Assembly: GCA_963970005.1 (NCBI GenBank)
Contig: CAXAMN010022718.1
Coordinates: forward strand, 909,936 to 973,935
Origin: Durusdinium trenchii
Taxonomy: Eukaryota > Sar > Dinophyceae > Suessiales > Symbiodiniaceae
Length of the DNA stretch: 64,000 nucleotides
Direction of reading: 5' to 3'
The notes under the pieces were generated by a model. That model searched no databases. It saw only the letters and a list, made by a program, of their open reading frames with translations, and was not told the DNA's origin. Positions 46,601 to 56,212 of the stretch are shown piece after piece (position 1 is the first letter of the stretch; every line of letters begins with the position of its first letter). A program made the translations under genes and the position numbers.

Positions 46601-49113
46601 CGGTTCAGCGGGGGATCGGGCATCCGCACGACGGATCGGTCGCCTCCTCAGAGAGCGGTTTGACGGCGGACGTGATCGTGTAGATGACACGCTTTAGCCC
46701 TGGCAGACCAAGTTGTTGTACATCTTCGACTTTGGGGACTTTAAAGGCAAAGCCTTTTTCTGGCCATTCCCTGGAACAAACCATGGCTGAGTCATGCTGG
46801 ATCAGTACCTGGTGACCTGTCATGGAAGTGTAAGTAATCCCAAGAATCCGGTCTTTGACTCTCTGAACATGTAAACAAAACGTTCTTGCATGTGCTTACC
46901 TGTCTCTTAGTATGACTAGTAGCTTCTTGTTACTAGTAGCGATGGCCTCCAACCTACTAGCGATGGCCTAAGCTTGCATAAGTAATAAGAAGTCATTATT
47001 TGATTTACCTCCTAGCTGCTTGCTCGTTGAGACCTTGAGATGCCCGTTGAGGAAGAAGAAGTGATCGGAGTGATTTTTTCAACAAATGCTGAGACAGCTT
47101 CCCAAGTGAGTCAATCCATTCAAATTGCAGTGTTTGCTGGTCAAAGCTCTCGTTCTCGGTGCTCTCGGCAGTCTTGGGAGCTGTAGGAAGAGCCTGTTTA
47201 GCGTCCTTGAGTGAATCGACTGAAGCCGGCGGTTGAAGCCATGGTCCACTAATGTGGATGCTATGGCTGTGCTACATGAGCACGGAGCAAGGCCAGCTGT
47301 TTCCTGGAAAAGAACAGACGCAGCGGGTTGATTGCTTTCATGGTCAGTCAGCCCAGTAGCGACACCCATACTGGTTAGTCTTTCAACACCCTCACAACGA
47401 ATGGCAGGCTGGTGTGAACATGCCATTCCTCCTCTTCTACTAGGAGCAAGAAGCTACTCGGAACAAAAGGCATCGCTACTAGGAGCAAGGACGCTACTAG
47501 GGGCTCCTGGCATCGCTACTAGGAGCAATCACGCTACTAGGGGCTCCTAGCCTTACTACTGTCACTTTTCGATTTGGGATCGGCAACGTCTCGGTTTTGA
47601 TGCCGCTCTGTCTTGGACGAAGCGGAGTCAACCAGACCTGTCTACGGTGGCGGACGAAATGTTTGGAGCTCGCGGCCTAAAGATCTTGAGAAGGTCGCTG
47701 ACAGACAGAGCTCACCATTTTGATGCGCCAGACATTCAAGCCAGACATCATGAAAACAGGATGAGTCCACATAGTCCTATACTGCTTATACTAATTCAAT
47801 GTTAAGCTTACCACGCAGATATCAATGACAATTATATACAACATAAATATACAAAATATAGTATAAATACAGTATGATAGTATTATAGGTCTGCTTCAAT
47901 TTGACGCCGATGTCGCAGTCTTCGCCTGAATTCAGACCTCCATCCTTCCAGATCCGTCGCGTCCTTCCCGTCCGAAATTACTTGGCGATGCCTTTGCGGC
48001 CATCGCGCGACGGGCGATGCAGCTGTGCCAGCAGGGACCTTAAGGGAAGCACTTGTTTGAAGGGGTGACATACATTATGAGATGTGTTCACATTTTATAT
48101 ATTGTTGTCATATCAGTAATATCAGTGTGGGTATTCGGGAGGTTGGTCTTTTCTTGTTTGTCCAAATAGCTGCCATGGCCAGCTTGGCCCTTCTTCCGCT
48201 TCCGGAGATCCGGGTCCGCGCGTGAAAACGTCAAGATGCTGCGGAGAACCCGAGAGCAGAGCACACCATCGAAGGACTCGTTCGTTCGTCATCGGTCAGG
48301 AAGAAGCAGCGCCTCTCCATTGAGCTGAACTTCGAAGGTGGATTTGGACTCCGACTGCAGTGACTGCTGTGACTGTGATGTTTTCCCCTAACATGGGTTT
48401 CGTTTCATTCCAATCTTTAGTCCCTTTGGGGGAAAGCTCTTTCGGTGCAAAGAAGTCCACCTTGAGAAAACCGGAAGAACGGCGAAAACAACGTGTTCGT
48501 TTGCTCGTTCAATTTGCTCGTAGGCCACCTGGTGGTCCGATCCTTGTTTTCTGGGCAGAATGCCACGATGTCACGGTGCCGTGCCAGCCGATTTGGCCGG
48601 TCGAAGTCCGTGACCGATCGAGTCGTCACGAATCTGTCCTGTCTCCTGTCGCATGAATCGTGTGGGACGGATACACTACGACCGGGAGTGGGATCGACAG
48701 GATCAAGAAATCCAGATGGTCGGATTGTCCTGGTAACTTCTATAGCTATAAGAATATCGTGTTAGTAGACGTGTTTTTAGCCAAAGAGTCACTGGCAGCT
48801 TCTTTTTTTGCCAAAGGGTCACATCTGTGTCGGTGCCAGGGAGTCACTGGCCGCTTGGTCCTTTGTTTTGTCCATCCCGTTTGTGCAGATGACTTACGTT
48901 GATCATTGTTCCCAGAATTGCTTTAAGGGAAGATCTACAGGAAACCCATAGTCTTGGGTGAAATCGTGTGAAAATCCTGGTAGGTGTCTTCTGTAACCAG
49001 TCCATTCATTGGATACTCGTCCCGCCACTTAAGAGTTCTGTTGTTTTTCAGACCATCAGCGACCTGCCCAGAGCGAGCTTTGCGCGGCACCAGCGTCTTT
49101 GAGCTCGACTTGA
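37520..49113 (+). CDS. Calmodulin-like multi-EF-hand protein (multi-exon)
   Basis: Seen: exons at 38548-38605, 39473-39525, 40191-40227, 40832-40855, 41110-41163, 42192-42254, 43912-43950, 45139-45189, 45439-45477, 46528-46578, 47040-47105, 48247-48337 and 49052-49113, with a possible first exon at 37520-37651. Four EF-hand loops can be read: NLDDDRSISKEE, DPDKSGYLDKEE, a partial DGKITKEE and DENEDGEIDYEE. Known: EF-hand pairs bind Ca2+ and act as sensors or buffers, as in calmodulin or centrin. No kinase or membrane segment was found, so a soluble Ca2+ sensor is inferred. Most junctions close in phase, some only with GC or GA donors. Missing: the exon before 38548, the entering half of loop 3, and the 40855-41110 junction. 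The proposed stop is TGA at 49111. Confidence 0.75.
37651..37727. repeat. Perfect-looking hairpin at an intron donor
   Basis: AGTAATGTAAAGGATACTGA ... and its reverse complement ending CCCTTTACATTACT, separated by about 3 bases; roughly 34 bp arms. It begins at the GTAATG donor of the exon at 37520-37651. Confidence 0.85.
38548..38605 (+). CDS. EF-hand gene, exon with EF-hand 1
   Basis: Acceptor GCGAG|G; encodes FGIMNLDDDRSISKEEFQK with loop ligands N1, D3, D5 and E12. The intron starts GACACC (GA donor); the phase 0 junction to AMASLGLEGR at 39473 restores a normal calmodulin-like helix. Confidence 0.85.
38700..38790 (+). repeat. CTAGTAGC module cluster
   Basis: TTACTAGTAGCTTCTTGTTA, then CTAGAAGTAAGGCCAGGAGC and CCCTAGTAGC. 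Lies in the EF-hand gene intron after exon 38605. Confidence 0.8.
39081..39174. mobile_element. MITE-like element family A
   Basis: Inverted ends CCCAGACACTCCATGTCC and CCCATGGAGTGTTTGGGG around CCTACATTGGGGTGGTTTCA. Lies in the EF-hand gene intron before exon 39473. Confidence 0.8.
39473..39525 (+). CDS. EF-hand gene, inter-loop helix exon
   Basis: CCGCAG|GCG to AGAAG|GCCGGC (GC donor). Encodes AMASLGLEGREVDNLFR plus AG; joined to GTTTGAT at 40191 it gives LFRRFDPD, a standard entry into an EF loop. Confidence 0.85.
40191..40227 (+). CDS. EF-hand gene, exon with EF-hand 2
   Basis: ACGAG|G to GAG|GACATG (GA donor). Encodes FDPDKSGYLDKE. Joining to GAGTTC at 40832 supplies Glu at loop position 12, giving DKEEFFAYAAK. 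The intron splits the loop between positions 11 and 12. Confidence 0.75.
40832..40855 (+). CDS. EF-hand gene, 24-base micro-exon
   Basis: AGCCAG|GAG; encodes EFFAYAAK, the exiting helix of EF-hand 2. The 3' boundary is unresolved (AAA|GG or AAAG|GC), so its join to 41110 is not proven. Confidence 0.5.
41110..41163 (+). CDS. EF-hand gene, linker exon
   Basis: GCCAAG|TCC to CAAAAG|GTCAAT, 18 codons, phase 0 both ends. Encodes SIHELGPSLTEAESSFQK, with the LG...T.AE pattern that links EF-hands in calmodulin-like proteins. Confidence 0.7.
42192..42254 (+). CDS. EF-hand gene, helix exon
   Basis: CTGAG|TTG to ATGAAG|GCGGCC (GC donor), 21 codons, phase 0. Encodes LHAMLKRGLAAEDEAEETIM plus K, an acidic amphipathic helix leading toward EF-hand 3. 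The micro-exon completing that loop was not found. Confidence 0.6.
42833..42853 (+). repeat. Poly-A tract
   Basis: About 21 consecutive A. It could be a retroposed tail, but no target-site duplication was recognised. Confidence 0.9.
43912..43950 (+). CDS. EF-hand gene, exon with EF-hand 3
   Basis: GGAAAG|GATG to CTTG|GCCGGG (GC donor). Encodes DGKITKEELERVL: loop positions 5-12 and the exiting helix. Positions 1-4 must come from an unlocated preceding exon. Confidence 0.7.
45139..45189 (+). CDS. EF-hand gene, helix before EF-hand 4
   Basis: GTGCAG|GTG to GAAG|GCCTTGG (GC donor), 17 codons, phase 0. Encodes VMLNPAFTKKDLTKLMK. Joined to AMDENEDGEIDYE it gives a textbook EF-hand. Confidence 0.85.
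45439..45477 (+). CDS. EF-hand gene, exon with EF-hand 4
   Basis: CTGAAAG|GCC; encodes AMDENEDGEIDYE, a canonical loop (D1, N3, D5, G6, I8). The intron begins GAGCAC (GA donor), and Glu12 comes from the next exon at 46528. Confidence 0.85.
45755..46452 (-). repeat. Long dispersed repeat, copy B
   Basis: Reverse-oriented relative of copy A, inside the EF-hand gene intron 45478-46527. The middle module (AAGGATTGATTA... to CTCAGCAAGCCA) occurs twice here, once in copy A. AT-rich and non-coding. Confidence 0.8.
46528..46578 (+). CDS. EF-hand gene, exon after EF-hand 4
   Basis: A pyrimidine-rich acceptor (TTCTCTTCAG|GAG) to ACG|GTATGA, 17 codons, phase 0. Encodes EFTNWICSKHGTLLGRT, the exiting helix of EF-hand 4 and the start of a tail. 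Confidence 0.8.
46915..46985 (+). repeat. Mixed module cluster linking two repeat types
   Basis: CTAGTAGCTTCTTGTTACTA is followed by GCGATGGCCTCCAACCTACT, the reverse of the unit in the array at 197-420, so the two repeat families share a composite. Confidence 0.8.
47040..47105 (+). CDS. EF-hand gene, acidic tail exon
   Basis: TTGAG|ATG to CAA|GTGAGT (consensus donor), 22 codons, phase 0. Encodes MPVEEEEVIGVIFSTNAETA and SQ. It follows the 46528 exon in phase. Confidence 0.6.
47440..47555 (+). repeat. CTAGTAGC module cluster, reverse orientation
   Basis: CTACTAGGAGCAAGAAGCTA, then repeated GCATCGCTACTAGGAGCAA and ACGCTACTAGGGGCTCCT, about five units. Confidence 0.85.
48247..48337 (+). CDS. 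EF-hand gene, possible tail exon
   Basis: GCGGAG|AAC to GAAG|GTGGAT; encodes NPRAEHTIEGLVRSSSVRKK and QRLSIELNFE. Phase 0 in and phase 1 out, matching 47105 and 49052. Membership in the gene is inferred from phase and order. Confidence 0.5.
49052..49113 (+). CDS. EF-hand gene, proposed terminal exon
   Basis: A strong acceptor (TTGTTTTTCAG|ACC). In the phase left by 48337 the frame reads HQRPAQSELCAAPASLSST and ends at TGA. Other frames are also open, so this is tentative. Confidence 0.4.
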
Positions 49114-50684
49114 CAGATGTTCAGTGTCTTGGACCAGTGGTTTGAGCTTCCACCACATCCGAAAAGACTGTGGTTGGGGTTGGGTTGGGTTTGGTGGGTG
49201 GGGGGGTGGGGGGGTGGGTTTGTGCCGGGGTTGTCCTGTCGCCTATTTAGGTGGTGGACCAGGAGACCAAGGGAGAGCCTTGTTCCGGATCTCGTGGCAG
49301 CATGTTGAAACAACATCACCTATATATACTCTGTTTAGGTGACAAGAAGTAGCATCACCCACATATCGGCAAACGGGACAGTATTTGCAGTTGTTCACCA
49401 GGACAGATGTGGAGGGTTTTCCAACCAGGCTCTTGGATAGGAGATACTAGGGGTACCCATAGCCACTCGGGTGCCATTAGCGCTCCTGTGGAACGGCTGT
49501 TACCCGAATCCCTGTTCATCATCTTCATGGACCAGATCGGCATCGATCGGCGCCGCGTTCTTCACGCCGAACAGGAAGGGTGCCAGATGCGGCTGTTCTG
49601 GACAAATCCGACTCCCCAGCAATGGCGCGCTGGCAGGAAGCAGCTGCAGGAGCATCGGCCGGAGAAAGAAGCAGCTGGTTTCCAGGGTCCCAAAAGGGCT
49701 ATGGTCGCTGACACCTCTTGGTTCAATATAGTTCAATTTGGTTCATGTGCGACTGGAAGAACTTGTTGGTTCCTGTGCATCCAAAAGGGACGATATAGCC
49801 AAGCCCAGCAAGGTTGGAGACACACACACACCAGAACCCAGCTGGTTTCTAGTCCATGTTCCCTTCTACCGGAATGGTTTTGGGCGTTTTGTTCGTAAAG
49901 AAAGCAAGGCCTCGGTTTTGGCAACGGAAGTTCGCAGACCGCAGACCCATTTCTCAGACTTGCCAAACAGCAGGGCCGCCCAATGTCAAGACATGTCAAC
50001 CAGCAGTCACAAGACGGGGTGCGATCCATGGAGGATAGTGGTGCCCAAGTTGGTGCCCAGAACATCCACTCACTGGATGGGACTAAAAACCACCCCGACA
50101 TGTGACACTCCAGGAAAACTTTTTGTTGTTTGTGTTCTGTACATGTTTGCCGCTGCAGACTGAAGATCTCCGACCCACCCTATAGAAAGGCACACAGCTT
50201 GGAGGCTCTGGCATGGCACGAACCGAAGATGAAGAGAATAGATCTCCAGACATGGTCAATCTATAGGGGGAAAGCTGAGCTCCAGATGTTGACCCAGAGC
50301 CTCCATGCTGACCACCCAACTTCATCCAAGGCTTGTGGCCCGAGGCTGCTGCTCCGAGGCAGGGAGCAAGGCCACGGGGTGGGGGAGTGGAGGTGCTGAG
50401 ACCACGGGTGTTTCCAGATCAATCACCGAGTTGGGAGTCTCAAACAACATGTGTTTCAAAGTTCTGGCAACGTTTGCTACTCTACGTCTACGATCGTCTA
50501 CGTATATAAATATTCGATTAATATAGATATATTATATATATAGACAATAAATACCGTGTTTTTCACGAGGCCCGCAAGGGTTGTCCTTGTTCGACAGCAC
50601 CACGAATTTGGGACTTCTATAATCAGATCAGGTTGCCCCTTGCGAAGGTTGTGGGTCAAGGATTCCGGAAGGGAAAGGTTTCAT

Positions 50685-50709
50685 GGTTTCTCTCTCTCTC
50701 TCTCTCTTT
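50685..50709 (+). repeat. (CT)n microsatellite
   Basis: Short TCTCTCTC run; similar GA runs at about 2068-2105 and 42353-42368, and GT at 36067-36088. Confidence 0.9.
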
Positions 50710-51851
50710 TTATGGATAAACTATTTAAGGAGTCAGAAATAAGGTTGCACTCGCAGAAAAACTGGAGTGCAAACTGGACAAAGGTGTCTCTTCTTTCATC
50801 ATGGTTTCACTTCCTTCAGCACTTCTGCGAGTCGGAAGTTCGTTCATCAGTGGACCCGCGGCGAGCCATCGAAAAAAACACACGGTCGCAGGAATCTCTT
50901 CAAACCGGAATGGGCGGAGAGCTCCCCAGACACGACTAATGTGACTGCCATAGCCTACATGGACCCTCAGTCAACCACCCCTGGCCGTTTTGAAGGCCGT
51001 CCGGCAGAAGCAGACTCGTCGTGTCGGGAGAGCGCTGCTGCAAGCTCGCCGAGAGCGAGAGCGCGCTGCCTGCTGCGCCAGGTCTCTCCTTGGCTTCCGC
51101 TGGACGCGGAGGAGACAGGCGCGACCATCGGCGCGACCTCGGAGCGCGGGCTCCGGGGATCGCCCAGGGGGGAGGGTTCATTACCTGGGGTGGGGAGGCC
51201 TTTGCCGGCAGCGACCTCTAAATGGAGTCTCTGAAGTTGAAAGGTGACCTGGAATCTAAAGGGAAACAACAACTGGACTCAGCACATCTTCTCAATATTT
51301 CTTCCACCACGACCGACGGAGTCAGTGACCTTATTAGAGTCTCCTAGGTGAACGACCTTTAGGGACGAGTCATGACCAGACTTTCTGCGGTCTGAATAGT
51401 CCACTTCGAAGGTTACGGTTAAGGTCGCTTGACGTCTTGCAACAATTCAGGCGGCAAGACAGGGTGGCATATGACACTCGTTTTTGCTTTTCCGCTTCAT
51501 CTACAAGGGGAGCCCAGGGGAGCCAAGGGGTGCATCAACAGGACCCAAGGCTTTGGCGCCTAAGACCACTGATTTGTTAGTCCAAATGCCAAATGCTGCT
51601 CTGTTTGGTGTGTTGCCGGAGGAAGCTACAGGGCAGGCACCTGTGTTTTGCACCACCTCCACAGAGTGTTTGGCAGGTGGAGCATTGCATGTACGTCGGT
51701 CAGAGAATGTTCCTTGGCTTATCAGAGGATTGCTCTTGAGAGGATCGATCCTTTGAACGATATAAACCTCATGATGTTAGAAACGAAAGGACGTGTCCCC
51801 CTTAAAGATCTTATGACTGCCCACTGCCCACTGCCCGCGGACATCCGAGTG

Positions 51852-51939
51852 CCTGGTTCTTCTACTTGACCGAACTTGATATCCCGGTCACTTGGGTCTG
51901 TAAAGGTCACTGGATGGAACTCCACTGAAGAACCTGGTG
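51852..51939 (+). mobile_element. MITE-like element family B
   Basis: CCTGGTTCTTCTACTTGACC, then GAACTTGATATCCCGGTCAC, GGTCACTGGATGGAACTCCA and an inverted end GAAGAACCTGG. It ends about 45 bp before the coding exon at 51986. Confidence 0.8.
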
Positions 51940-51985
51940 GCTGGAGGATTCACCACTTCCATGCCCATCGCCATGCCTCGCCGAG

Positions 51986-53276
51986 GCGTTGCTTCTCGAT
52001 GCGGAAACCCTGGATGCCTTGCACGAGTTGGTGGGACCAGCGTCCGGAGAAACAGAAGCTCTTGACAGGACTGAACTGATCTGAACTGCATTGTTTGGGC
52101 CAGAAGTGTGGGACTCTGGTCGAAGGACGTCAGTTGATGTACAGGTGATCTTGGTTGATTTACATTTAAATTCTTCAAGCTGGGTGGTGAATCTTATGTG
52201 AATCTGTTAAGAAGTCGTGAGTTCTTCTTCTCCAGGTTCCTCAGATTCCGCACGTCGAAAGTTCCCAATGATGAAGTTGAGGTGTGACGGCCTCGATTTG
52301 CCTCGTCTTTTCTTGGGCCTTCGTCGACTAGGAGCACCGGCTTTGTCCTGGAGCTGGCCGTTGAATGGACCATGGCAGGCCAATCAGCAAAAACCAGCGA
52401 GCTGAGAGTCCACGAACGAGCGGATGTCAACATGTGACGTAACATGTGTGAAATCCTGAAAGGTCGGAACCCCAGAAGTTGGAACCTTCCGGAATTATTT
52501 CTTTTTGGCACATGGATCTTCTCGCAGTTATGTCTTCCACCACGACCGACGCAGTCTACGTGACGGAGTCTGTTTTTACGTGACCGACCTTTGTGGCGGG
52601 CGGACGACGAGTTGTGACCGACCTCCGCCACTGGGATCGACCCGTCGTCGTTCGGTCTTTTCGTCACGTCGTCCGTCTTCGGTCCTGGAAGTTGGAACCA
52701 ACGCGGTGATCTTCAGGGGTGAAGACGTCGCCACCGGGGTAAGGGGCCCAGCTTGATCAGAAGTGAACAGAATTGGACGAGCGGGCCCCTTTGGAGGTCA
52801 AGCGTCTGACCCATTCCCAGGGTGCAAACGTGAGAAGACGCATTCAGCATCGCAACCAAATCACTGCTTCGTTGGAGGCTCCAGGAGCCTTCCTTCTCGA
52901 TTCACTTTTGCCATTGAGATTGACCCCAAAAGAGAGTGCTCAGTGACTTTTCCACATGAGTTCCGGGTTGGAAGGAGTTGTTCTCCACCATGCTTCTGGT
53001 CACATCAGGTAGCTTCACCCTTTGATGGTGCTGCTGAAAAGAGGGCCTTCCGGCCTAAAATTTATGCCGACCTAGGAGGCCATTCCAGGCCTCGAATTGA
53101 TGCTTGTTGATCTTGTTTGATTTCTCACCAGACCCGGAGACCTCCAAAACACTCTCCAACGATCCCTTGAGCTCCGCGCGCCAAACAAAGGCGAGCAAGT
53201 GATGCCTGAGACCTCGTTGCAACACTTCATCCGACTTCCAGTGCATCCACGGGATGCAGGCGGGTCGAGTTCCTAA
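51986..53276 (+). CDS. Unrecognised four-exon (or more) gene
   Basis: Seen: 51986-52068 (ALLLDAETLDALHELVGPAS, then GETEALD) joins through a GA-AG intron to 52236-52281 (FLRFRTSKVPNDEVE). 52692-52738 encodes VGTNAVIFRGEDVATG. 52797-52942 starts VKRLTHSQGANVRRRIQHRN, includes AFLLDSLLPLRLTPKESA and joins by a GT-AG intron to 53132-53276 (PGDLQNTLQRSLELRAPNKG, later SLQHFIRLPVHPRDAGG, stop TAA). The split codons at 52068/52236 and 52942/53132 are completed correctly. The N-terminus lies upstream and is not found. No catalytic motif or membrane helix is visible and the family is unknown. The join 52281-52692 works only if the G of the acceptor AG is kept. Confidence 0.6.
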
Positions 53277-53859
53277 CCCTTCGTTTTTGTTCACCGAAGA
53301 GTTTGGTGTGGAACTGGCGACAACGGTGTTAGCGGTCATTGGAATTCGATATAGAGCTTGGCAGATGCTCCCCTTCCAAACAGCTAAGAACACAGAGGAC
53401 CATGAAATCCTCTATACACACATAGCGAGTACGTCGAGTCGGCCTTTTTTTATACTCTGTACGAACTCTTGGTGTATGAGGACCAGGTTGCGAGCTGCCT
53501 AGTCAATGAAGCAAAAGATCACGGTGAGAAGTTGATATTGGATGATATTGAATTAAAACCAAATAAAACGACCAGCTCACCCTGAAGAGTGAAACCAATT
53601 GCACTTCCATTATTATTTCAGGAGTGCGGCTTGTTCAGCTTGGGGTATTGCTTGGAGAGAGTACAACCTTGCCATTGCTAGTCAGAGCTGATGACTTCGA
53701 AGATTATCTTTTAATTAAATGCTGCTGTCCTGACAACTAGCCAATCGATGGAGGTGGCACTGGGCAGTTTTGTCAAGTGCATGCAATCGACTGTTTTCAT
53801 GCTGCCGTGCAAGGGAAGAAGATTCCGAAAATTCATGAACATTCCATAGAATCATCACC

Positions 53860-53968
53860 CAGACGCTCCATGTATGGCATATTTACCTATAAGATTAACT
53901 TCTGAACTTCCCCAAGGTAACCCAAGGTAGGCAAATATGGCGGTCCCATTTGTCGTTTTTGGGTGTTT
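53860..53968. mobile_element. MITE-like element family A, diverged
   Basis: Left end CCCAGACGCTCCATGTATGG and right end GGTCCCATTTGTCGTTTTTG; the core is replaced by other sequence. Confidence 0.6.
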
Positions 53969-54442
53969 GAATCTTCCTTTTTTCTGACATGCTTTCAGAT
54001 GCACCGGTGCGCTACGGGCACCGGTGCAGCGTTGCATGGTCTTCTCCGGTCCTCGCCTGTCCAGCGCGTTTTTTCCGCGCGGCGTGCAGGTGGCTTCAGT
54101 GATGGACTCGATCGGGAAAGTAGTGCAGACATGGACTTCTTCTTGGCAGGCGGACGGAGCGATCGTCGCGCCATGTGCGTCTTTGTTGACAGCGCCGTGG
54201 TGACAGGCACCGCCCTTCCTGCAAGCCCATTAATTTAGATATAGATATATTGAGATCATGCCTTATCCAAATAGTAACAAGTAACAAGTAATTCACCAAT
54301 GCCGACAAGTTCGAGCTTCGATCGAACCCAACGCCTGACAGGCCAGTTCCCTGGCGAGTTGAACGTTGTTTTTCAATTCTGGTGTTGGACTAATCAAATT
54401 TGTGTGTCAATCTTTTGTTTGCAAGTATTGTTGACACCTACT

Positions 54443-54676
54443 CTACTTGTCCTTTGCTTTCGCCGATGATGTTTCTTGACAACAAACCTCCCATTTGGCC
54501 TTGTTCGTGGAGCTTGCTCGGAGGACATCTTGGACAGTGTTGGTTTCCAACTTGGCATTCACAGGCCCGAAGAGGGGTCGATCGACGGAAGTCTTGTAGA
54601 GTATGTCAGCTTGCCGCAAAAATGCGTATACGGAGAGAAAATGGTGTGCTGAGAATGCTTGGGAAGAAACCATCAA
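54443..54676 (-). CDS. Possible minus-strand ORF
   Basis: 78 codons to TAG, including ADILYKTSVDRPLFGPVNAK and a Lys-rich end. The + strand over the same bases contains FAFADD, which resembles a reverse-transcriptase active site, but with several stops. Which reading is meaningful is unresolved. Confidence 0.2.
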   Translation of the reverse strand: MMVSSQAFSAHHFLSVYAFLRQADILYKTSVDRPLFGPVNAKLETNTVQDVLRASSTNKAKWEVCCQETSSAKAKDK

Positions 54677-55321
54677 TGACTGACAAAGTCACCTCGGCAA
54701 AGCTATTTCGAGCCTTTTTCTGCTGGCTTGGTTTAACTTTCTTTCAGTGATGAATCCAGATGGTGTATTTTTGGGGACAATGTTGACTCATGTGCATGGA
54801 AGACAGGCAAAGTCCGGTTGAGGTATTGCAAGCCTTGCAACCCGGGCCCGTTCTGTTTGTTTTGTGCATTTTTGTGCATGTTTTTGCCTCACCAACGCGG
54901 CCCCGCGACCCCGCTCTTTGCCCGCTCAGCGACCTGGGGATGCGCTTGAAGGCAAGGTTGCTCTCAACCTTCCATCCGAAACACCTAAACACCTCCGAAA
55001 AAAGAGCGAGCTGAGCAAAGCCGTCCGACACCGTGCGGCTGTGGGGGGGGTACTGTCCGCACGCAGGACGAGTGTGAACAGCGGTGCCCAATGGAGATTG
55101 AGGTGACACTGCCCGTGGGATGCTCCTGTGGAACGGCTGGGCGTTTAGCGCCCTGGCTCGGAGACTGAGAGATTGAATGGCTGTGGGTTTTACCTGGGAC
55201 CCACTTCACCCGTAGGTTGACCATGTCTCGTAGTTCCTTTCTGTTCATTTTCACAAGTTCACGGTTAACCCAGGTCTCCGACAGTCTGTTGTGACCAGAT
55301 GTTGCTGCATTTGCTTGCCAG

Positions 55322-55371
55322 CCGTGGATGCAACAGAGCGAGTGAAGACTCTAAATATTCGCGCCGCCGTG
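55322..55371 (+). CDS. Candidate exon, function unknown
   Basis: TTGCCAG|CC to GTG|GTAAAA; encodes VDATERVKTLNIRAAV. Clean splice sites; a stop follows soon in the intron. The gene is not identified. Confidence 0.4.
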
Positions 55372-55571
55372 GTAAAAAGCTGGATTTCAGAAGTCTAAGC
55401 AACACCAACGACTTGTGTGTTTGGCAAACAACTTCCCAGACGCTCCGTGAGTTCACAGCCCTTTTCTGGTCCCTCAAAACATGGATTGCTGAACAACCCG
55501 GTCCGACCAGAAAATTCGGGGTCCGAGCCCACGGTGTGAGGGTCCAGGGCCGCGTTTGGGTTGTTTATATA

Positions 55572-55681
55572 CCCAGACACGACCCATGGGACTGTCATAG
55601 GCCGATCAAGCCAGACCCCCCAACTGAACCACCCCTGGCCGTTTCTCGGCATCTATGGCAGTCCCATGGGTCGTGTCTGGG
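55572..55681. mobile_element. MITE-like element family A, most intact copy
   Basis: 110 bp with near-perfect 24-27 bp inverted ends: CCCAGACACGACCCATGGGA and TCCCATGGGTCGTGTCTGGG. Inner core AACTGAACCACCCCTGGCC. No ORF. Confidence 0.9.
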
Positions 55682-56121
55682 TATTGTTTTTACCATTTCA
55701 CGCCGCTGTGCGTTCAGCGCTGAACGGATCGCCCGTCCTCCTGTCAGTCTGCGTCGGTTGGGAGGACCGGCGAGGTTCCCGGGAGTGCCAGCACCCATTT
55801 CGGGTGGTGATTTAGATCTAAAAGAGCACTCCAGGGCGGTCTGTCACAAAACCACCTGATACAGGGTGTCGAGATGTTTCTAGGTCTATGGCATATGATT
55901 TGAACGGTTACCGCGTTTTTTTTTGGTGGTAACATGGATGTTCCAAGACTCTCCATGACTGACTCGGCCGGAGCACATGGAACATCTCTTTTAGCCGCTG
56001 TTTCTCCCCCCAAAACCACGGCTGTTTCGGTCTTCGGACCGGAAGAGAGCCACGTTTTTTTGATGTTTTGAAAGCGAAGAGGGCCCATGTTAGGATCATT
56101 TGCAGGGGGGCAAGCACCAAG

Positions 56122-56212
56122 CTTCATGGATTTTCTGGATCAGGTTCTTTACGATGAAGAGATCTTCTGCAGATCTCAAAGGGTCAGAGGTTGCCTTCCA
56201 ATCTTGGTACAG
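56122..56212 (+). CDS. Candidate exon, function unknown
   Basis: ACCAAG|C to ACAG|GTGACT; encodes FMDFLDQVLYDEEIFCRSQR and VRGCLPILVQ. Strongly protein-like, phase 2 in and phase 0 out. No family recognised. Confidence 0.5.

Larger units (their letters stand above)
49120..51980. other. Region with only ambiguous frames
   Basis: Three frames are open across 49480-49740 and across 50990-51240, so coding cannot be assigned. 51484-51756 is open for 90 codons (DLLVQMPNAALFGVLPEEAT...) but has no clear splice sites. G-rich tract at 49195-49220. Confidence 0.4.

Noticed and set aside
51165..51227. GGFITWGGEAFAGSDL, resembling an RCC1-type repeat
   Set aside because: Only one short unit and three open frames; not enough to call.
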